A stretch of 64,000 nucleotides of DNA, from the NCBI GenBank assembly GCA_018894105.1, contig CM032122.1, forward strand, positions 30,535,404 to 30,599,403, written 5' to 3'. Source of the DNA: Jacaranda mimosifolia. Its lineage: Eukaryota; Streptophyta; Magnoliopsida; Lamiales; Bignoniaceae. This document shows positions 13,430-25,349 of this stretch, piece by piece (the first letter of the stretch is position 1; every line of letters starts with the position of its first letter). The position numbers and the translations under genes are program-made. The notes beneath the pieces are model-generated. The model had not been told where the DNA came from and made no database searches. It was given only the letters and a program-made list of their open reading frames with translations.

Positions 13430-14655
13430 GGGGGCAAAATGCATTTTACCCCCTCGTAAAGAGCCAAATAGGCTGAAAACCCCATATATTTTTCTAATTG
13501 GCGTATAACCCCTTGTATTTATGAAAAATTTGTAAAAAAGGGTCTGCTTTCCATGTTGGTTAGACACGAGCGGAGAGTGCGATTTTTTCTGCCTTTTGGG
13601 GCGATTTAATGCTATAAAATGACATATATGCCCTCCTATTACAATCAAAAGAAATGTCCTCAATTTGGCCTATTTTGAATGCATTTTACCCCCCTTTTTT
13701 GGCCTATTTTGGCCTATTTTGAATGCATATACTATATATATAATATAACAAATAATTTAATGTGAAGAATATTTCAAATATAAAAAGTTACTTTATGCAA
13801 CAACTATAAGCTCTGAATTTTATTTTTATATTATTAATTTAAGTCACTTTAGTTTTTTATTGATAAATAATTACTTAACTAGCAAATAATATCAATTTTA
13901 TATTTTTCAATATATTTAGTTAAACAATTTTATAATTATATCACCTACTTTATTTTAATATTTTTGCTTATAATAATTGATAAAAAATATTTTTACATGG
14001 ATTAATAATGTCAAATCAAAAAAGCTTGACTGAAAGTATGTATCCATTTAATTATTTATACATATTTATAAAAGAAATTTATATATATCAGCGAGTGATA
14101 TTTTATCTTAAATTGAATATTAAAAATTTACTTATTCTTTTATTCATGCACATAATATATGTTATTTGATAATTTTAAAAATAATAAAATAACTACATAT
14201 ATAAATAAATATAAATAAATTTTACTTATCATAGTTATATAGAATATTAAGAGATATTTTAGTTTATAAAAATTGTATGTTATAAGCTACATAATGGATT
14301 ATTTATCAAATAATAACATGATGTAAGTTACTTTCATAAATAAATTATAATGAGGTTTACATATTTACTCTAACAAAAAATATTTAACATTTTAACATTT
14401 GAAGATTGAATGTTAGAGTTTTTATCACGTTGAGAGAGAAGTGTTCAAACAGTCAATTGAAAAACAAATGAAAGCCAAGCCTGTGTAACATAAAGGAGGA
14501 CAATTTAGTCATTTGATAAATCTAAAAAGCGTTTAAATCAATTGGGGCGAGTGTGCAAATTTTTCATAAATACAGAGGGTTATACGCCAATTAGAAAAAT
14601 ATAAAAGGTTTTCAGCCTATTTGGATCTTTACAAGGGGGTAAAATGCGTATTACC
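13430..14655. mobile_element. Non-autonomous Mutator-like element with ~115-bp TIRs
   Basis: A 1.23-kb element is flanked by the perfect 9-bp TSD ctaaattag at 13421-13429 and 14656-14664. The inverted ends (about 13430-13545 and 14540-14655) share the words gcattttaccccc, ccaaataggctgaaaacc, tttttctaattggcgtataac and atgaaaaatttg. A third partial copy of the terminal word (tgcattttacccccc) lies internally near 13680-13700 beside a repeated ggcctatttt. No transposase is encoded; the open frame at 13421-13663 lies across the left TIR and is an artefact. Confidence 0.9.
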
Positions 14656-14796
14656 CTAAATTAGGGTCTAACAAGAGTGGAAATTTCACTGAAGAAAATA
14701 AACATAAAGAATCAAAATTCCTATATTGTCTTTTGCCCTTTGGTGTAATTGTGTCAGTCCACGTACTAGTTAAATTCTACGTTTTATTCACATTTT

Positions 14797-14800
<4 letters not shown>

Positions 14801-14840
<40 letters not shown>
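14801..14840. repeat. (TAA)n microsatellite
   Basis: About 13 uninterrupted taa units in intergenic DNA. Confidence 0.95.
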
Positions 14841-15255
14841 TGATACATGCTACAAGCTTAGATTGTGTATTTAGTAGTGATCATTAGTATGCTTAATATG
14901 TACGATTACAATAATGATTGTAATTGAATTAGCTTCAGGCCCAATTCGAACCAAACTATAGCAACAATAATGAATGAATAAAATACCACCATTTAAGGCG
15001 AAATTATTTAAACTCGAAGTACCAATACACCTCTAAATTGCTTTTAAAACAAGAATTATCATATTGCTCTAACATAGTATCTAGTATTCCTAATCTAGCA
15101 TATCAAATGAAAATGAATATTACTCAATATTACCTTAATCTTTATTGATATATATTGAGATGCATTTACAAAAAATTATAGTAATTGAAATCAAACGCAA
15201 CCTCAATACATTCTAGTATAATCTTTAATTTAAATTAAGTCAAATCTGGATTAAG

Positions 15256-15832
15256 TGTTAATGTCCCACATCGGCGAAACAAATAAATTGTGGTCTCTAT
15301 ATATGGTCTTGGGCAATCATCACTTCTTGAGCTAGCTTTTAGGGTTAAGTTAGACCCAATGTCCATTCTTTAACATGGTATCGGAGCCATCTATGCCCGA
15401 TGTTGGGCTACCCAGTATTGTTGGGCCACCCATTTCATGTCATTCCACGCTCTAGATGTTCATTCCTGGGCGTGTGCGGGGTGTGTTAGTGTCCCACATC
15501 GGTAAAAGAAATAAATTGTGGTCTCTATATATGGTCTTGGGCAATCCTCACTTCTTGAGCTAGCTTTTAGGGTTGAGTTATGCTCAATGTCCATTCTTTA
15601 ACATGGTATCGGAGCCATCTATTCCCGATATTGGGCTACCCAGTATTGTTGGGCCACCTATTTCATGTCATTCCACGCTCCAGATGTTCATTCCTGGGCG
15701 TGTGCGGGGGTGTGTTAGTGTCTCACATCGGTAAAAGAAATAAATTGTGGTCTCTATATATGTTTTTGGGCAATCCTCACTTATTGAGCTAGCTTTTGGG
15801 GTTGAATTAGGCCCAATGTCCATTCTTTAACA
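15256..15832 (+). mobile_element. TRIM retrotransposon with three LTRs in tandem
   Basis: Three 120-bp LTRs, 15256-15375, 15484-15603 and 15713-15832, each start TGTTARTGTCYCACATCGG and end TTCTTTAACA. They are separated by two internal domains of about 108 bp. Each internal domain starts directly after the LTR with tggtatcggagcc, a primer-binding site for initiator tRNA-Met, and ends with the G-rich gtgtgcggggt, the expected polypurine-like tract. The whole array is flanked by a single perfect 5-bp TSD, ttaag (15251-15255 and 15833-15837), so it inserted or grew as one unit. No protein is encoded, which fits the TRIM class. Direction is set by the primer site. Confidence 0.93.
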
Positions 15833-15837
15833 TTAAG

Positions 15838-17410
15838 AGTCACCAAAATTACAAGGGATATTATTCTTTTTTCCACCTATGAAACATATATTTCATAAAT
15901 ATAATTAGAGATAATATTTAATAATACAAAAGCATCATTAGCAATGTACCATCAATGACTTAGATTTTTTCGGCACTTCATTATTGGTTGATGATTTAGA
16001 GAAAAGTAAATAATAATATTCCTTCTTCTTCTAATTATAATTTTTTTTTTTTTGGAAAAGCAAGTGAGGAACAACCAACACAATTATTTATTGGGTATGA
16101 TAAGAAAATTATTACTGTTATAAAAAAATATATCTTATTTGAACTATAATCACTACTAAAAGAATGATCGATTGTTATCGCCACTATTAAGATACTAATT
16201 AAATTGAAATTTACATTATAAAAACAATTAATTTACAAAAGTTATTGTAAATAGTGAAAAGTTATACGGCGATTCCCCTAAATTAGCATCTAAATAAATT
16301 TTTATGTTAATAAAATGTATCAATTCTTTTTTGGATATTGTCTTACAATAGAATAAATGAATAAAGCAAGAGAAAGCACTATTAACCATTAAAAAAAAGG
16401 GGAAGGAAAGAAAAGAAAAGGAAAAAATAACAAACAAAGAGTCAATCATGAGGACACCACAAAAGAGTTCCCAGAACACAGAACTGTGATGTCAAAAGAC
16501 AGATTTATCCTCGTCATCAGAGGTCAATAGTGTGTCACTTTTAATGGTTGCTGACTTGTAAGGATAAAGCCAAACAGCCAACGGATAGTCTCTAACGTCA
16601 ATGCGTTGAAATTACGCCCATATTTTCTCCTCATTTTATTCCCATTTTACCCTTCTCCTCACCTAAAATGCATTCGGACTTACTTGAAACCAAGGTTCCA
16701 AATTCAAATGTCCAACCAATGAAAACTTGACACGTTGAAAAAAGTTTTAAATAACACAAATTTATAAAAGTAGAACAGGTCATGATTTTATCGTATAATT
16801 ATTTTTTTAAGTAAAAATAGAAAAAAGAGAAAAACTTATAAATGAAGAAAGAAAAAAGATTTTATATCTATATAATTTTTTTTGGACACATGCACCCAAC
16901 ATTCCAATGAATATGAACACATAGAGTAAATAAGTGGTGTTAATTTTTTGATTGGAGACAAGTTTAAACAAATTTGCAAACGAAATATATTGATTCAAAT
17001 TGAATAATGTATTATTTAAATTTGAATTGATTTTTTTATTATATTTGCAATAATATCTGGTCTTACAATTAATAATTGAACAAATTTTGTCCCTTAGAGA
17101 TGTGGAAATAAATTATACTAGAATTCAAACTGATTGATAATATTACTATACTCATAAAAGTATATAAATAAGTTTAAATTGAAAATATGTTAGTTGAACA
17201 TTGCTAATTTCTTATTTTTATATATTTCATCATAATCAAATTTAAGTATGATAAAGTACAACTAAGTAATTTTTTGAATTTAATTTATTTTAATTAATAA
17301 ATTATATCAACGAATTATTTTTCAACTATATCCAAAAGGCTACATATTTGGTTAAGGTGGACCTTCTTGCATACTAATATCACCCCTTTATCTAGGATTT
17401 TACTCGGATT
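15838..17410. other. Intergenic DNA upstream of the H+-PPase gene
   Basis: AT-rich; no gene or paired terminal repeat seen. The stretch 16480-16690 is less AT-rich and could belong to the distal promoter. The frames at 16228-16479 and 16807-16998 look like chance. Confidence 0.4.
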
Positions 17411-17418
17411 TTTTGATG

Positions 17419-17427
17419 TTATAAATA
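17419..17427 (+). promoter_or_regulatory. TATA box of the H+-PPase gene
   Basis: TTATAAATA lies about 150 bp upstream of the ATG at 17576, followed by a pyrimidine-rich leader with several ctctc runs, a common layout for strongly expressed plant genes. Confidence 0.6.
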
Positions 17428-17575
17428 TCCTCCCACCCACCTCGCCCAACTCTCTTCAAATTCGCGACACACCCTGTTTCCCTCTTCTCGTCTACTCTCT
17501 CACTCTCTTTATAACCTCTTTTTAAATTTTCATTTCCCGGTATATTCCGGCGAGGTAGTTAGGATTCCGGTGAGA

Positions 17576-19029
17576 ATGGCGTTGCTGCCAGATCTGGGGG
17601 CGGAGATTGCGATTCCGGTGTGTGCCATCATCGGCATCGCCTTTTCGCTGTTTCAGTGGTTCCTGGTGTCGCGTGTGAAGCTCTCGCCGGAGCGCGGCGG
17701 CGAGTCGGCAGCCAAAAATGGGAAGAATGGCTACAGAGACTACTTGATAGAGGAGGAGGAAGGCATCAACGACCAGAACGTTGTCGTTAAGTGCGCCGAG
17801 ATCCAGGGCGCAATCTCTGAGGGTCAGAACTGTTTCAGATCTCTCTAGAACTCGGCTAGATCTGATTTTCACTTAATTTGTGTTTGTTTTGTGTGGAGAT
17901 ATGTGTGTATGTGATTGCGTATGCCAATTTCAGCTTGCGCTGATGGTTGATTTGAGCTTTATTTTGCTGCTGTGAATTATAAGTTAAAAAAGACACCTAG
18001 GAAAATTTTATTTTTAAGTTAATGAGCTTTGAAATGAAAGCCAGGTTTTTGTGGGGTGGGCTGTGTTTTATGGAGGAGTTAGTTATTTAGAATGGGCTGA
18101 ACTGAGGTATAGCAGAGTAGAAAGATGGCAATTTTTTGCGTTTGTCTCTTTTGGGTTTTAGTTTATTTGATGTTTAGGGGTTTGCTGGTATATCCAATTC
18201 TAACGTCAATGAGTTATAATTTGAGTTTAGTTTTGTAGAATTATTAAAAAGCTGCTAGAGTAAATGCTTTTATTCACTATATCTTATGGCTAAATCTTAT
18301 TCAGTCGAATCAAAACATTTAATGTCCAACAGAGAGACTATCCAGCAATAATATATAATTCTCTAAATTTTTGTTATTGTTTTCTGGATTTCTTCTAAAA
18401 TACAATACCATGTATTTTGGTTTGGTGGATTTTCTTGGCGGCGAATAGAGGGTTTAGGGTTCATGTACGCAGCTGTAATGTTGCTGCAGTTTATGCTAAT
18501 GATGGAAAATATGAGATGGCACAGAGAAATGGAGACGGATCTGATCTTGTTACTTTATGTCCGGAGATGCCTCTGTTCTTTAATTAATTTATGTTATTGT
18601 TACCCAGATCTTGGGAAGATTGTAGTGATATCTTATTGAAATACAGCTTATCATCTAAGGAATAACTAGGGGAGTTGTTTTTTCACTGTCTTATGTGAAT
18701 AGAAGCTAGTGGCCTTTGTTTCTGTAGTAGTGTAGTTAGTGGGAAAGAGTATTTTATGGTATTGCATGTGTGGAGCACGTGAGATGCTGATGCTCTATGA
18801 CGTCAATTATTTTTTCTTCAATACTTTTCTCTAGAAGGTATAACCATCTGACGTGAGTGTATTCATTTATGTCAGTTGGAAAAATTGTTTATCTTACTAT
18901 CATGGTTAGGATATGAAGCCAAGTATCTAAAGTATTTCATTTGAGTATACTTCAATGATAATATTATATTCTACATGTGAATGAATGTGCGGTCTATGGA
19001 AAAATGATGGTAGAATAGCTTTCTGGATA

Positions 19030-19069
<40 letters not shown>

Positions 19070-22000
19070 TTTAATATATAGTTCACACATATGGTTTAAA
19101 TGAAAGATTTGATGCTAATAATTAGGGTTCATTAATAGCCTGTATTTTCTAAATGGGCATAGGGGTATACGTTGTTTATTGAATTGCAAGCATTTCGTTT
19201 AATATTTTGGAGAGTCGAAATTATTTGCGGTTTTTGTATGGGTTAGTTTTCAATTGTCCAGTTTAACATAATTGGTGTGCTAGACTAATGTTATTTCTGT
19301 CTTAACAGGTGCAACATCATTTCTGTTTACGGAATATCAATATGTGGGTATTTTCATGGTTGCTTTTGCAATCCTTATCTTCCTGTTCCTGGGCTCAGTT
19401 GAGGGTTTCAGCACAAAGAGCCAGCCTTGCACTTATGACAAGGAGAAGTTATGCAAGCCAGCTCTTGCAACTGCTCTTTTCAGTACAATATCCTTCTTGC
19501 TTGGTGCTTTCACCTCTGTTGTTTCTGGTTTCCTTGGGATGAAAATTGCAACCTATGCAAATGCAAGGACAACACTGGAAGCCAGGAAAGGTGTTGGAAA
19601 AGCTTTTATTGCTGCATTTAGATCTGGAGCAGTTATGGGTTTTCTCCTTGCTGCAAATGGCCTATTGGTTCTGTATATTGCCATCAATCTATTCAAACTC
19701 TACTATGGGGATGATTGGGAAGGTCTTTTTGAGGCAATTACTGGATATGGTCTTGGAGGTTCCTCCATGGCTTTGTTTGGGAGAGTTGGTGGTGGTATTT
19801 ACACCAAGGCGGCTGATGTTGGTGCGGATCTTGTTGGAAAGGTCGAAAGGAACATTCCGGAAGATGACCCTAGGAATCCTGCTGTGAGCCACCCGCGCAT
19901 CTCTGAAATCATTCAACTTGGAAAGGGATTAGTAGTGACATATTCGTTCTGTTTTGCAGGTGATTGCTGACAATGTTGGTGATAATGTTGGAGATATTGC
20001 TGGAATGGGATCTGATCTTTTTGGTTCATATGCTGAATCATCTTGTGCTGCTCTTGTTGTGGCCTCCATATCCTCTTTTGGATTGACCCATGACTTTACT
20101 GCAATGTGCTATCCATTGCTTATTAGTTCCATGGGCATCCTGGTTTGCTTAATCACTACTCTTTTTGCTACTGACTTCTTTGAGATAAAGGCTGTCAAGG
20201 AAATAGAGCCAGCATTAAAGAAGCAGCTTATTATCTCCACTATTCTTATGACCGTGGGAATTGCAATTGTCACATGGACTTGCCTGCCGTCATCCTTCAC
20301 AATCTTCAATTTTGGTGCTCAAAAAGTTGTGAAAAACTGGTAAGGACTGATTCCTCTCTCAAAAAGTACATATTGATCTAGGTTGTGCTCTCCTTTACAA
20401 TTCACTTAATTTTACATTGCAGGCAGCTATTCCTCTGTGTTTGTGTTGGGCTTTGGGCTGGACTTATAATTGGATTTGTGACCGAATATTACACCAGCAA
20501 TGCTTACAGGTGCAAATAATTTGTAACTATTCGTTTTCTTTACTTATTTTTCTATTCATTTGTTTCATTTGTCTTATCGTATGTATTTTCTGCGGCAGCC
20601 CCGTGCAGGATGTTGCCGATTCCTGCAGAACCGGTGCTGCAACAAATGTCATTTTTGGCCTTGCCTTGGGATATAAATCAGTTATAATTCCCATTTTTGC
20701 CATTGCAATTAGCATTTATGTTAGTTTCACCTTTGCTGCTATGTATGGTATTGCTGTGGCTGCTCTGGGTATGCTAAGCACAATAGCTACTGGTTTGGCC
20801 ATTGATGCTTATGGTCCTATCAGTGATAATGCCGGAGGTATAGCTGAGATGGCTGGCATGAGCCACAGGATCCGTGAGAGAACTGATGCTCTTGATGCTG
20901 CTGGGAATACCACTGCTGCTATTGGAAAGGTATTAATAAAATGTTTTTTCTACATATTGAATATGGTGTTGCAATACTTTGAAAAACTTAAAATAATCTT
21001 GGCCCCCTTGTCTGGATTTGTTTTCAAATTATCTACAAGTGCTCCCTATTTTCACTAAAATCCCAGCTCATTTTTACATCAAAACTTATTCTCCAATAAC
21101 CTTATATATCTTCTCTCTCTATTTTAATTATTACCGACTGTCTCCACCTACAATCTACTAAACACTATGCAATCATTATTTTTCAAACAACTCATCCTAA
21201 ACTAATACAAATTCATTTTCAACCTATTTTCTCCAACTACTTTTTCAAATTCTGAAAATGCTAAAAATAGAGAATGAAGATGAAAATATCCAAACAGGCT
21301 CTAATATGTTGCATCCTATTTTTCTGTCTTTTGAATTTGTTCTCAGGGGTTTGCCATTGGATCTGCTGCACTTGTCTCATTGGCACTTTTTGGCGCCTTT
21401 GTGAGCCGTGCCGAAATTTCAACCGTCGATGTTTTGACCCCTAAAGTCTTCATAGGTTTGATTGTTGGTGCAATGCTTCCATACTGGTTCTCTGCCATGA
21501 CTATGAAGAGTGTCGGCAGTGCAGCTTTGAAGATGGTTGAGGAAGTCCGTAGGCAATTCAACACTATTCCTGGTCTCATGGAGGGTCTTGCCAAGCCCGA
21601 TTATGCTACATGTGTGAAGATCTCTACTGATGCATCAATCAAGGAAATGATACCCCCTGGCGCCCTTGTCATGCTTACCCCTCTGATCGTTGGAACCTTT
21701 TTTGGCGTTGAGACCCTCTCTGGCGTTCTTGCTGGTTCTCTCGTTTCTGGTGTCCAGGTATGATATCTAGTTTGTGTTGAAACTGATGTTTAACTAGTAA
21801 GATTTTGCCCTTGTGATTGAATATTGACTCTTTATTTTTCGTCCGGTTATCTGTATTCTACAGATTGCGATTTCTGCATCCAACACTGGTGGTGCATGGG
21901 ACAATGCCAAGAAGTACATTGAGGTAACCACACCTGGTTTCATCAGTAAAAAGGATGTTTGGTAAAGCTTTACTTAAAAAATCTTATGACATTTTTTGAA

Positions 22001-22612
22001 GCTTATAAGATATTATATTATGGTATGTATTACACACACACACATGAAGTTCGCTAGATTCGAACTTATGACTTCACACTTTGTGTGAGACTTATGTCAA
22101 TGGACTAAATAGCCGCTCGGCATGTTAAATTATGTTTTAAAAATAAGCTCTTGAAATTTTTCGGATAATATAAGATTTTGAAATTTATAAAATGTTAATA
22201 ATGACAATATGTTTAAAATTAAAGAAATATGTTAAAATGTTAAAAGTAAATTTTGGACTTTTATTTTTCCCAACTTATATGATGTTAATTTTTTATTTTG
22301 AAAGTTTATAAGCTCTTATTTGAAAATTTTTACATGCTCTAAAGAAAGTTCCCTAATTTTCTTTTAGGATAATAGGGCGACTATTTAACCTTGGAAACTA
22401 TCTTGTAGGCTGGTGCTTCGGATCATGCAAGAAACCTCGGGCCCAAGGGATCGGAAGCGCACAAGGCAGCCGTCATTGGCGACACAATTGGAGACCCTCT
22501 AAAGGACACTTCAGGTCCTTCACTCAACATCCTCATCAAGCTCATGGCAGTCGAGTCCCTCGTGTTTGCTCCCTTCTTTGCCACGCATGGTGGACTTCTA
22601 TTCAAGCTCTGA
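17576..22612 (+). CDS. AVP1: Vacuolar H+-translocating inorganic pyrophosphatase, type I (AVP1-like), complete
   Basis: The enzyme hydrolyses cytosolic pyrophosphate and pumps protons into the vacuole. Eight coding exons: 17576-17822, 19309-19883, 19960-20339, 20423-20509, 20599-20929, 21347-21757, 21864-21923 and 22409-22612. All phases fit and give 764 residues, close to the ~770 of the family. The first exon has an acidic loop ([11 protein letters not shown]) after the first membrane segment. Key sites are the substrate motif [11 protein letters not shown] (residues 252-262), then [19 protein letters not shown], the segment [13 protein letters not shown] and [14 protein letters not shown] (from 532). 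Alanine rather than lysine in GNTTAA is typical of the K+-dependent type I pumps. The C-terminus ends GGLLFKL, near the usual GG(I/L)LFK(Y). The A of NPA at the exon 2 end joins VIADN of exon 3, which settles that splice. Introns contain a microsatellite, a MITE-like insert and a SINE. Confidence 0.97.
19030..19070. repeat. (TC)n(TA)n microsatellite in intron 1 of the H+-PPase gene
   Basis: A run of tc followed by a run of ta within the 1.5-kb first intron. Confidence 0.9.
20999..21304. mobile_element. MITE-like insert in intron 5 of the H+-PPase gene
   Basis: The ends are roughly inverted: CCTTGTCTGGATTTGTTTTCA on the left against GCCTGTTTGGATATTTTCA read inward from the right. The sequence between is pyrimidine-rich and non-coding. 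No clean TSD could be assigned, so this is tentative. Confidence 0.4.
22034..22125 (-). mobile_element. tRNA-derived SINE fragment in intron 7 of the H+-PPase gene
   Basis: On the minus strand the segment reads with a box-A-like gccgagcggctatttagtcc and, about 50 bp on, a box-B-like agttcgaatct, the split polymerase III promoter of tRNA-related SINEs. It ends in a gtgtgtgt run. Similar box-B sequences recur at 36370 and, decayed, at 37425. Confidence 0.55.
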
Positions 22613-23890
22613 AGGAATTGATGCTTGGGCGAAAGTCATCATCTCCTTTTACTCCTTTCAACACAGTCTATCTGGGATTCCGTGGTACTTCATCTCAGTT
22701 GCTTCCAACTCTTTTTTTCTGCCCCCTCTCAAGTATGGAAAGTTCAAGTTTAGCTCTTAGTTGATGAGATCTTTTATTTTGATGAGCTGATAATGATGAT
22801 AAATGTGATGGTTAAGGTTATGCAATTCTGCAGCCCTTACCATAGTTTTCTCAAATCAAATGTATTTGTTTTTTGTTTTGGACAACTTTACAAACATTAG
22901 TTTTCCTAGTTTTTCTTTGTAACGAAATTAATTTTGCTCGAAGAAAATGGATCCATTGGGGTCCATAATTTTACTTTTGCTAAGGTATCAAAGATCTTGG
23001 ATCTTTTTGGAGCCTAAAAATTTTGTTGGTTCTGTTGTTTAGAGATATCTTCCATCCCATCAACAAAGGCTCTTGAAATCCCAACGTACCGTGTCAAGCA
23101 CTGAACCAAAAAGAGTTATTGGAAAACTATAACACGAGAATTAGAACATGCAAAAATCACGAAAGAAGCCGAAATATTTCAAAAACTCAAAACCCAGATT
23201 AGAGAAAAGGCCAATTCTTACATTAAACCAAGCAAGAAATAAAAATATGCAAGAAAAAGTACCATTTTTAAGGGATCTTCTAGCCAAGAAAGAAAAGCAA
23301 GAATGGTTGGCGAGTGTGGTGGGGAAGACGTTTAAGTTCACCGCAGACACAGAGCTTGAGGGGTTCTCTCTTCCTAATATTTTGAACCTCTATGCATGTA
23401 TCACACTAGCTTTCATTTTGCTACCATATGATCAAATTTCTGGACAACCTGAAAAGGATTCCAATGTATGGGAGAACCAGTTGGCTTTAATGTTGGACAA
23501 ATAAAATTGCTTTTTTTAATGTTCTATGTGGACTTTGAAAATATTTTGACAAATGATTTATATGATTTATATTACTTTGACATACTTACAAGGAGCAAAA
23601 TAAATTGTTCCCAGAAGTTGAAGTGTGTTCCACTAAAAAAATAGATTTCTTTGTAGTAATGTTTCTCAAAGAAGTATTATCTAAAAGCTTTAATCTAACC
23701 AAATCATGGTACTTCTCCATCAAGTACGGTGCAATACCTATTGGGAGACACTTAGAATGAATGATTCGACACATTCAAACTTGCAATCTAAGAGTATCTT
23801 GGCAAAGGTACACATTTGCTTACCAAAAAGTTCAGCATCAAAGACATAAATAAGAAGTCTGAGTTCTCTCAAGCCAGCACATGGATTTTG
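22613..23890. other. 3' flank of the H+-PPase gene and non-coding DNA
   Basis: The first ~300 bp are T-rich and likely hold the 3' UTR. Frames at 23148-23504 (plus, lysine-rich) and 23586-23774 (minus) have no recognised relatives. They lie beside two gene fragments and may be further degraded captured sequence. Confidence 0.35.
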
Positions 23891-23898
23891 ACGAATAT

Positions 23899-23978
23899 CA
23901 TATCAATGGTGATACCACGCTCATGCTCGGCCTTAACCTTGTCGAGAACCCAAGCATATTTGAATGACCTCTTGTTTT
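23899..23978 (-). pseudogene. Fragment of elongation factor 1-alpha
   Basis: On the minus strand about 26 codons read [20 protein letters not shown] followed by GITIDM. This is the switch-1 region of EF-1alpha, the GTPase that delivers aminoacyl-tRNA to the ribosome. Homology stops abruptly on both sides: the next residues are not the expected ALWKFET and no P-loop precedes it. It is therefore a scrap, not a gene. It lies just downstream, in the same direction, of the DUF506 pseudogene. Confidence 0.75.
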
Positions 23979-24322
23979 GGTTTATCAAAAGAAGAATATG
24001 TGTTAGAATCTTTACCAGTGTCTTGTATTTTGAAATTGAATGATGATCCAAAGAAGTTTGAAGTTTGCACATTAATCAGCAGATGACTTGAGAAACAGTC
24101 AATGGATATCAAGATATCACATTAAATCAAACAAGCCACGGATATCACAAGCTTATTGAGCTATTTAACCATTTCTGAAGAATGAGCAGAAAATCCCAAT
24201 TTGATATTCTTGAAATTGTAAAAATCTGATCTTTGATATTAGAACCAACAAGAACTCAACATATCTACTAGAATGTAACTAACGGAAAAGGAAAATAAGT
24301 AGTAAGTAGAGTTGAGAGTTAC

Positions 24323-24936
24323 CGGCTGGAATAGAAGATGACTTTTCTCATTTGGATTTACAGACAAAGGCTTTATATCCAAGAGGAACTAGGCCATCAG
24401 TGACGATTTTTCCTCAAATTGTCTTTTCTCTTGCAAGTTTTGTTGTTCTTTTCGACGATTTTTCAAGTATTTGCTAATAGATTTCTCTCCGCTACACTCG
24501 CACATGATATCAAGCTCTACACCCAAAAAGGAAAAATATCAGATAATAAACCTAAAATCATTGGACGAAGAAAAACAAAAAATCCATGACAAAAAGAAAA
24601 AAACACACATGAGAAAATTCAATACCTTGAGAGTATCGGATGGATCACTAAAAGAAGAATTAGCCGATACTGTGAGAAGAAATCGAGCTCGTCATCGGAG
24701 CTGTCGTTGATGTTGCCGTTACAGCAATCGCAGCGGTTCCGTCCGCATTTCATTGCGGCGACGGATTGTTTCTCGCTGCTGTCCTTGATGAAACTCTGGA
24801 CCATTTTATCCAAACAAATTTGTCGTTCAGATTATAGAGACTGAAGAAAAAAGGTAAATCGTGGTAAGAACACACAAAAAACAAATAAAGTAATCGAGGA
24901 ACAAAGAAGAAGGAAAACCTTATTTTCTTCTGTCAT
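24323..24936 (-). pseudogene. DUF506 (PDDEXK-like family) pseudogene, 5' half only
   Basis: Family identity comes from two exon-like blocks. In block 24840-24626 the words CLDKMVQSFIKD, KCGRNRCDCCNG and NDSSDDELDFF are seen, then a frame change to SFSDPSDTLK. Block 24516-24323, after a tgtag acceptor, continues with SLISCASVAERNLLA, a stop, KIVEKNNKTCKRKDNLRK, and after another frame change IVTDGLVPLGY and EKSSSIPAG. A possible small first exon is 24936-24919 (MTEENK), but joining it gives an early stop. The nuclease-like C-terminal half expected next is missing; a stray EF-1alpha piece lies there instead. DUF506 proteins are plant-specific with an unclear role. With at least two frameshifts and a stop it cannot make the protein. 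Its splice sites survive, so it decayed in place rather than as a retrocopy. Confidence 0.85.
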
Positions 24937-25098
24937 TCCGCTTGCTGCCAAAATAACATACAAGAGAAAAAGCGCAACGTACAAGTTCACAAAGCACACT
25001 ATCTCCAAAAACGACGTTGTATTGAATTTTAAAAAGCCAAAAAAAAAAATAGAAAATAGTGCTCACGCGCGGTGGCACTATTCACATGCACTTCGCCT

Positions 25099-25108
25099 CT
25101 TATATAAC
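25099..25108 (-). promoter_or_regulatory. TATA box remaining upstream of the DUF506 pseudogene
   Basis: GTTATATAAG on the minus strand, about 165 bp before the first possible ATG (24936). It suggests the pseudogene kept its own promoter. Confidence 0.4.
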
Positions 25109-25110
25109 AT

Positions 25111-25136
25111 AGTAATACATATATATATATATATAT
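25111..25136. repeat. (TA)n microsatellite
   Basis: Run of ta dinucleotides just upstream of the DUF506 pseudogene. Confidence 0.9.
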
Positions 25137-25349
25137 AGATATTTTAAATTTATTATTACAAAAATCCACGAATACAACCATTTATCATTGAGAATCTCAT
25201 TTTTTGACCAAAAACAAGCAAGAGAAAGTGTACCTATAAAAATAAGTTTTGGTAATTGGTATATATTTTGTTAAACTGCCTATAAAAATCATATTATGAC
25301 TGTATCTAGGTAATAGCTAATTTTAATTTCTAGATAAATTTTTGTGTCA

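Noticed and set aside
15580..15792. 70-codon frame
   Set aside because: Spans LTR and internal domain of the TRIM element, which encodes no protein.
23148..23504. 118-codon lysine-rich frame
   Set aside because: No family recognised; lies among degraded gene fragments; not enough to call a gene.
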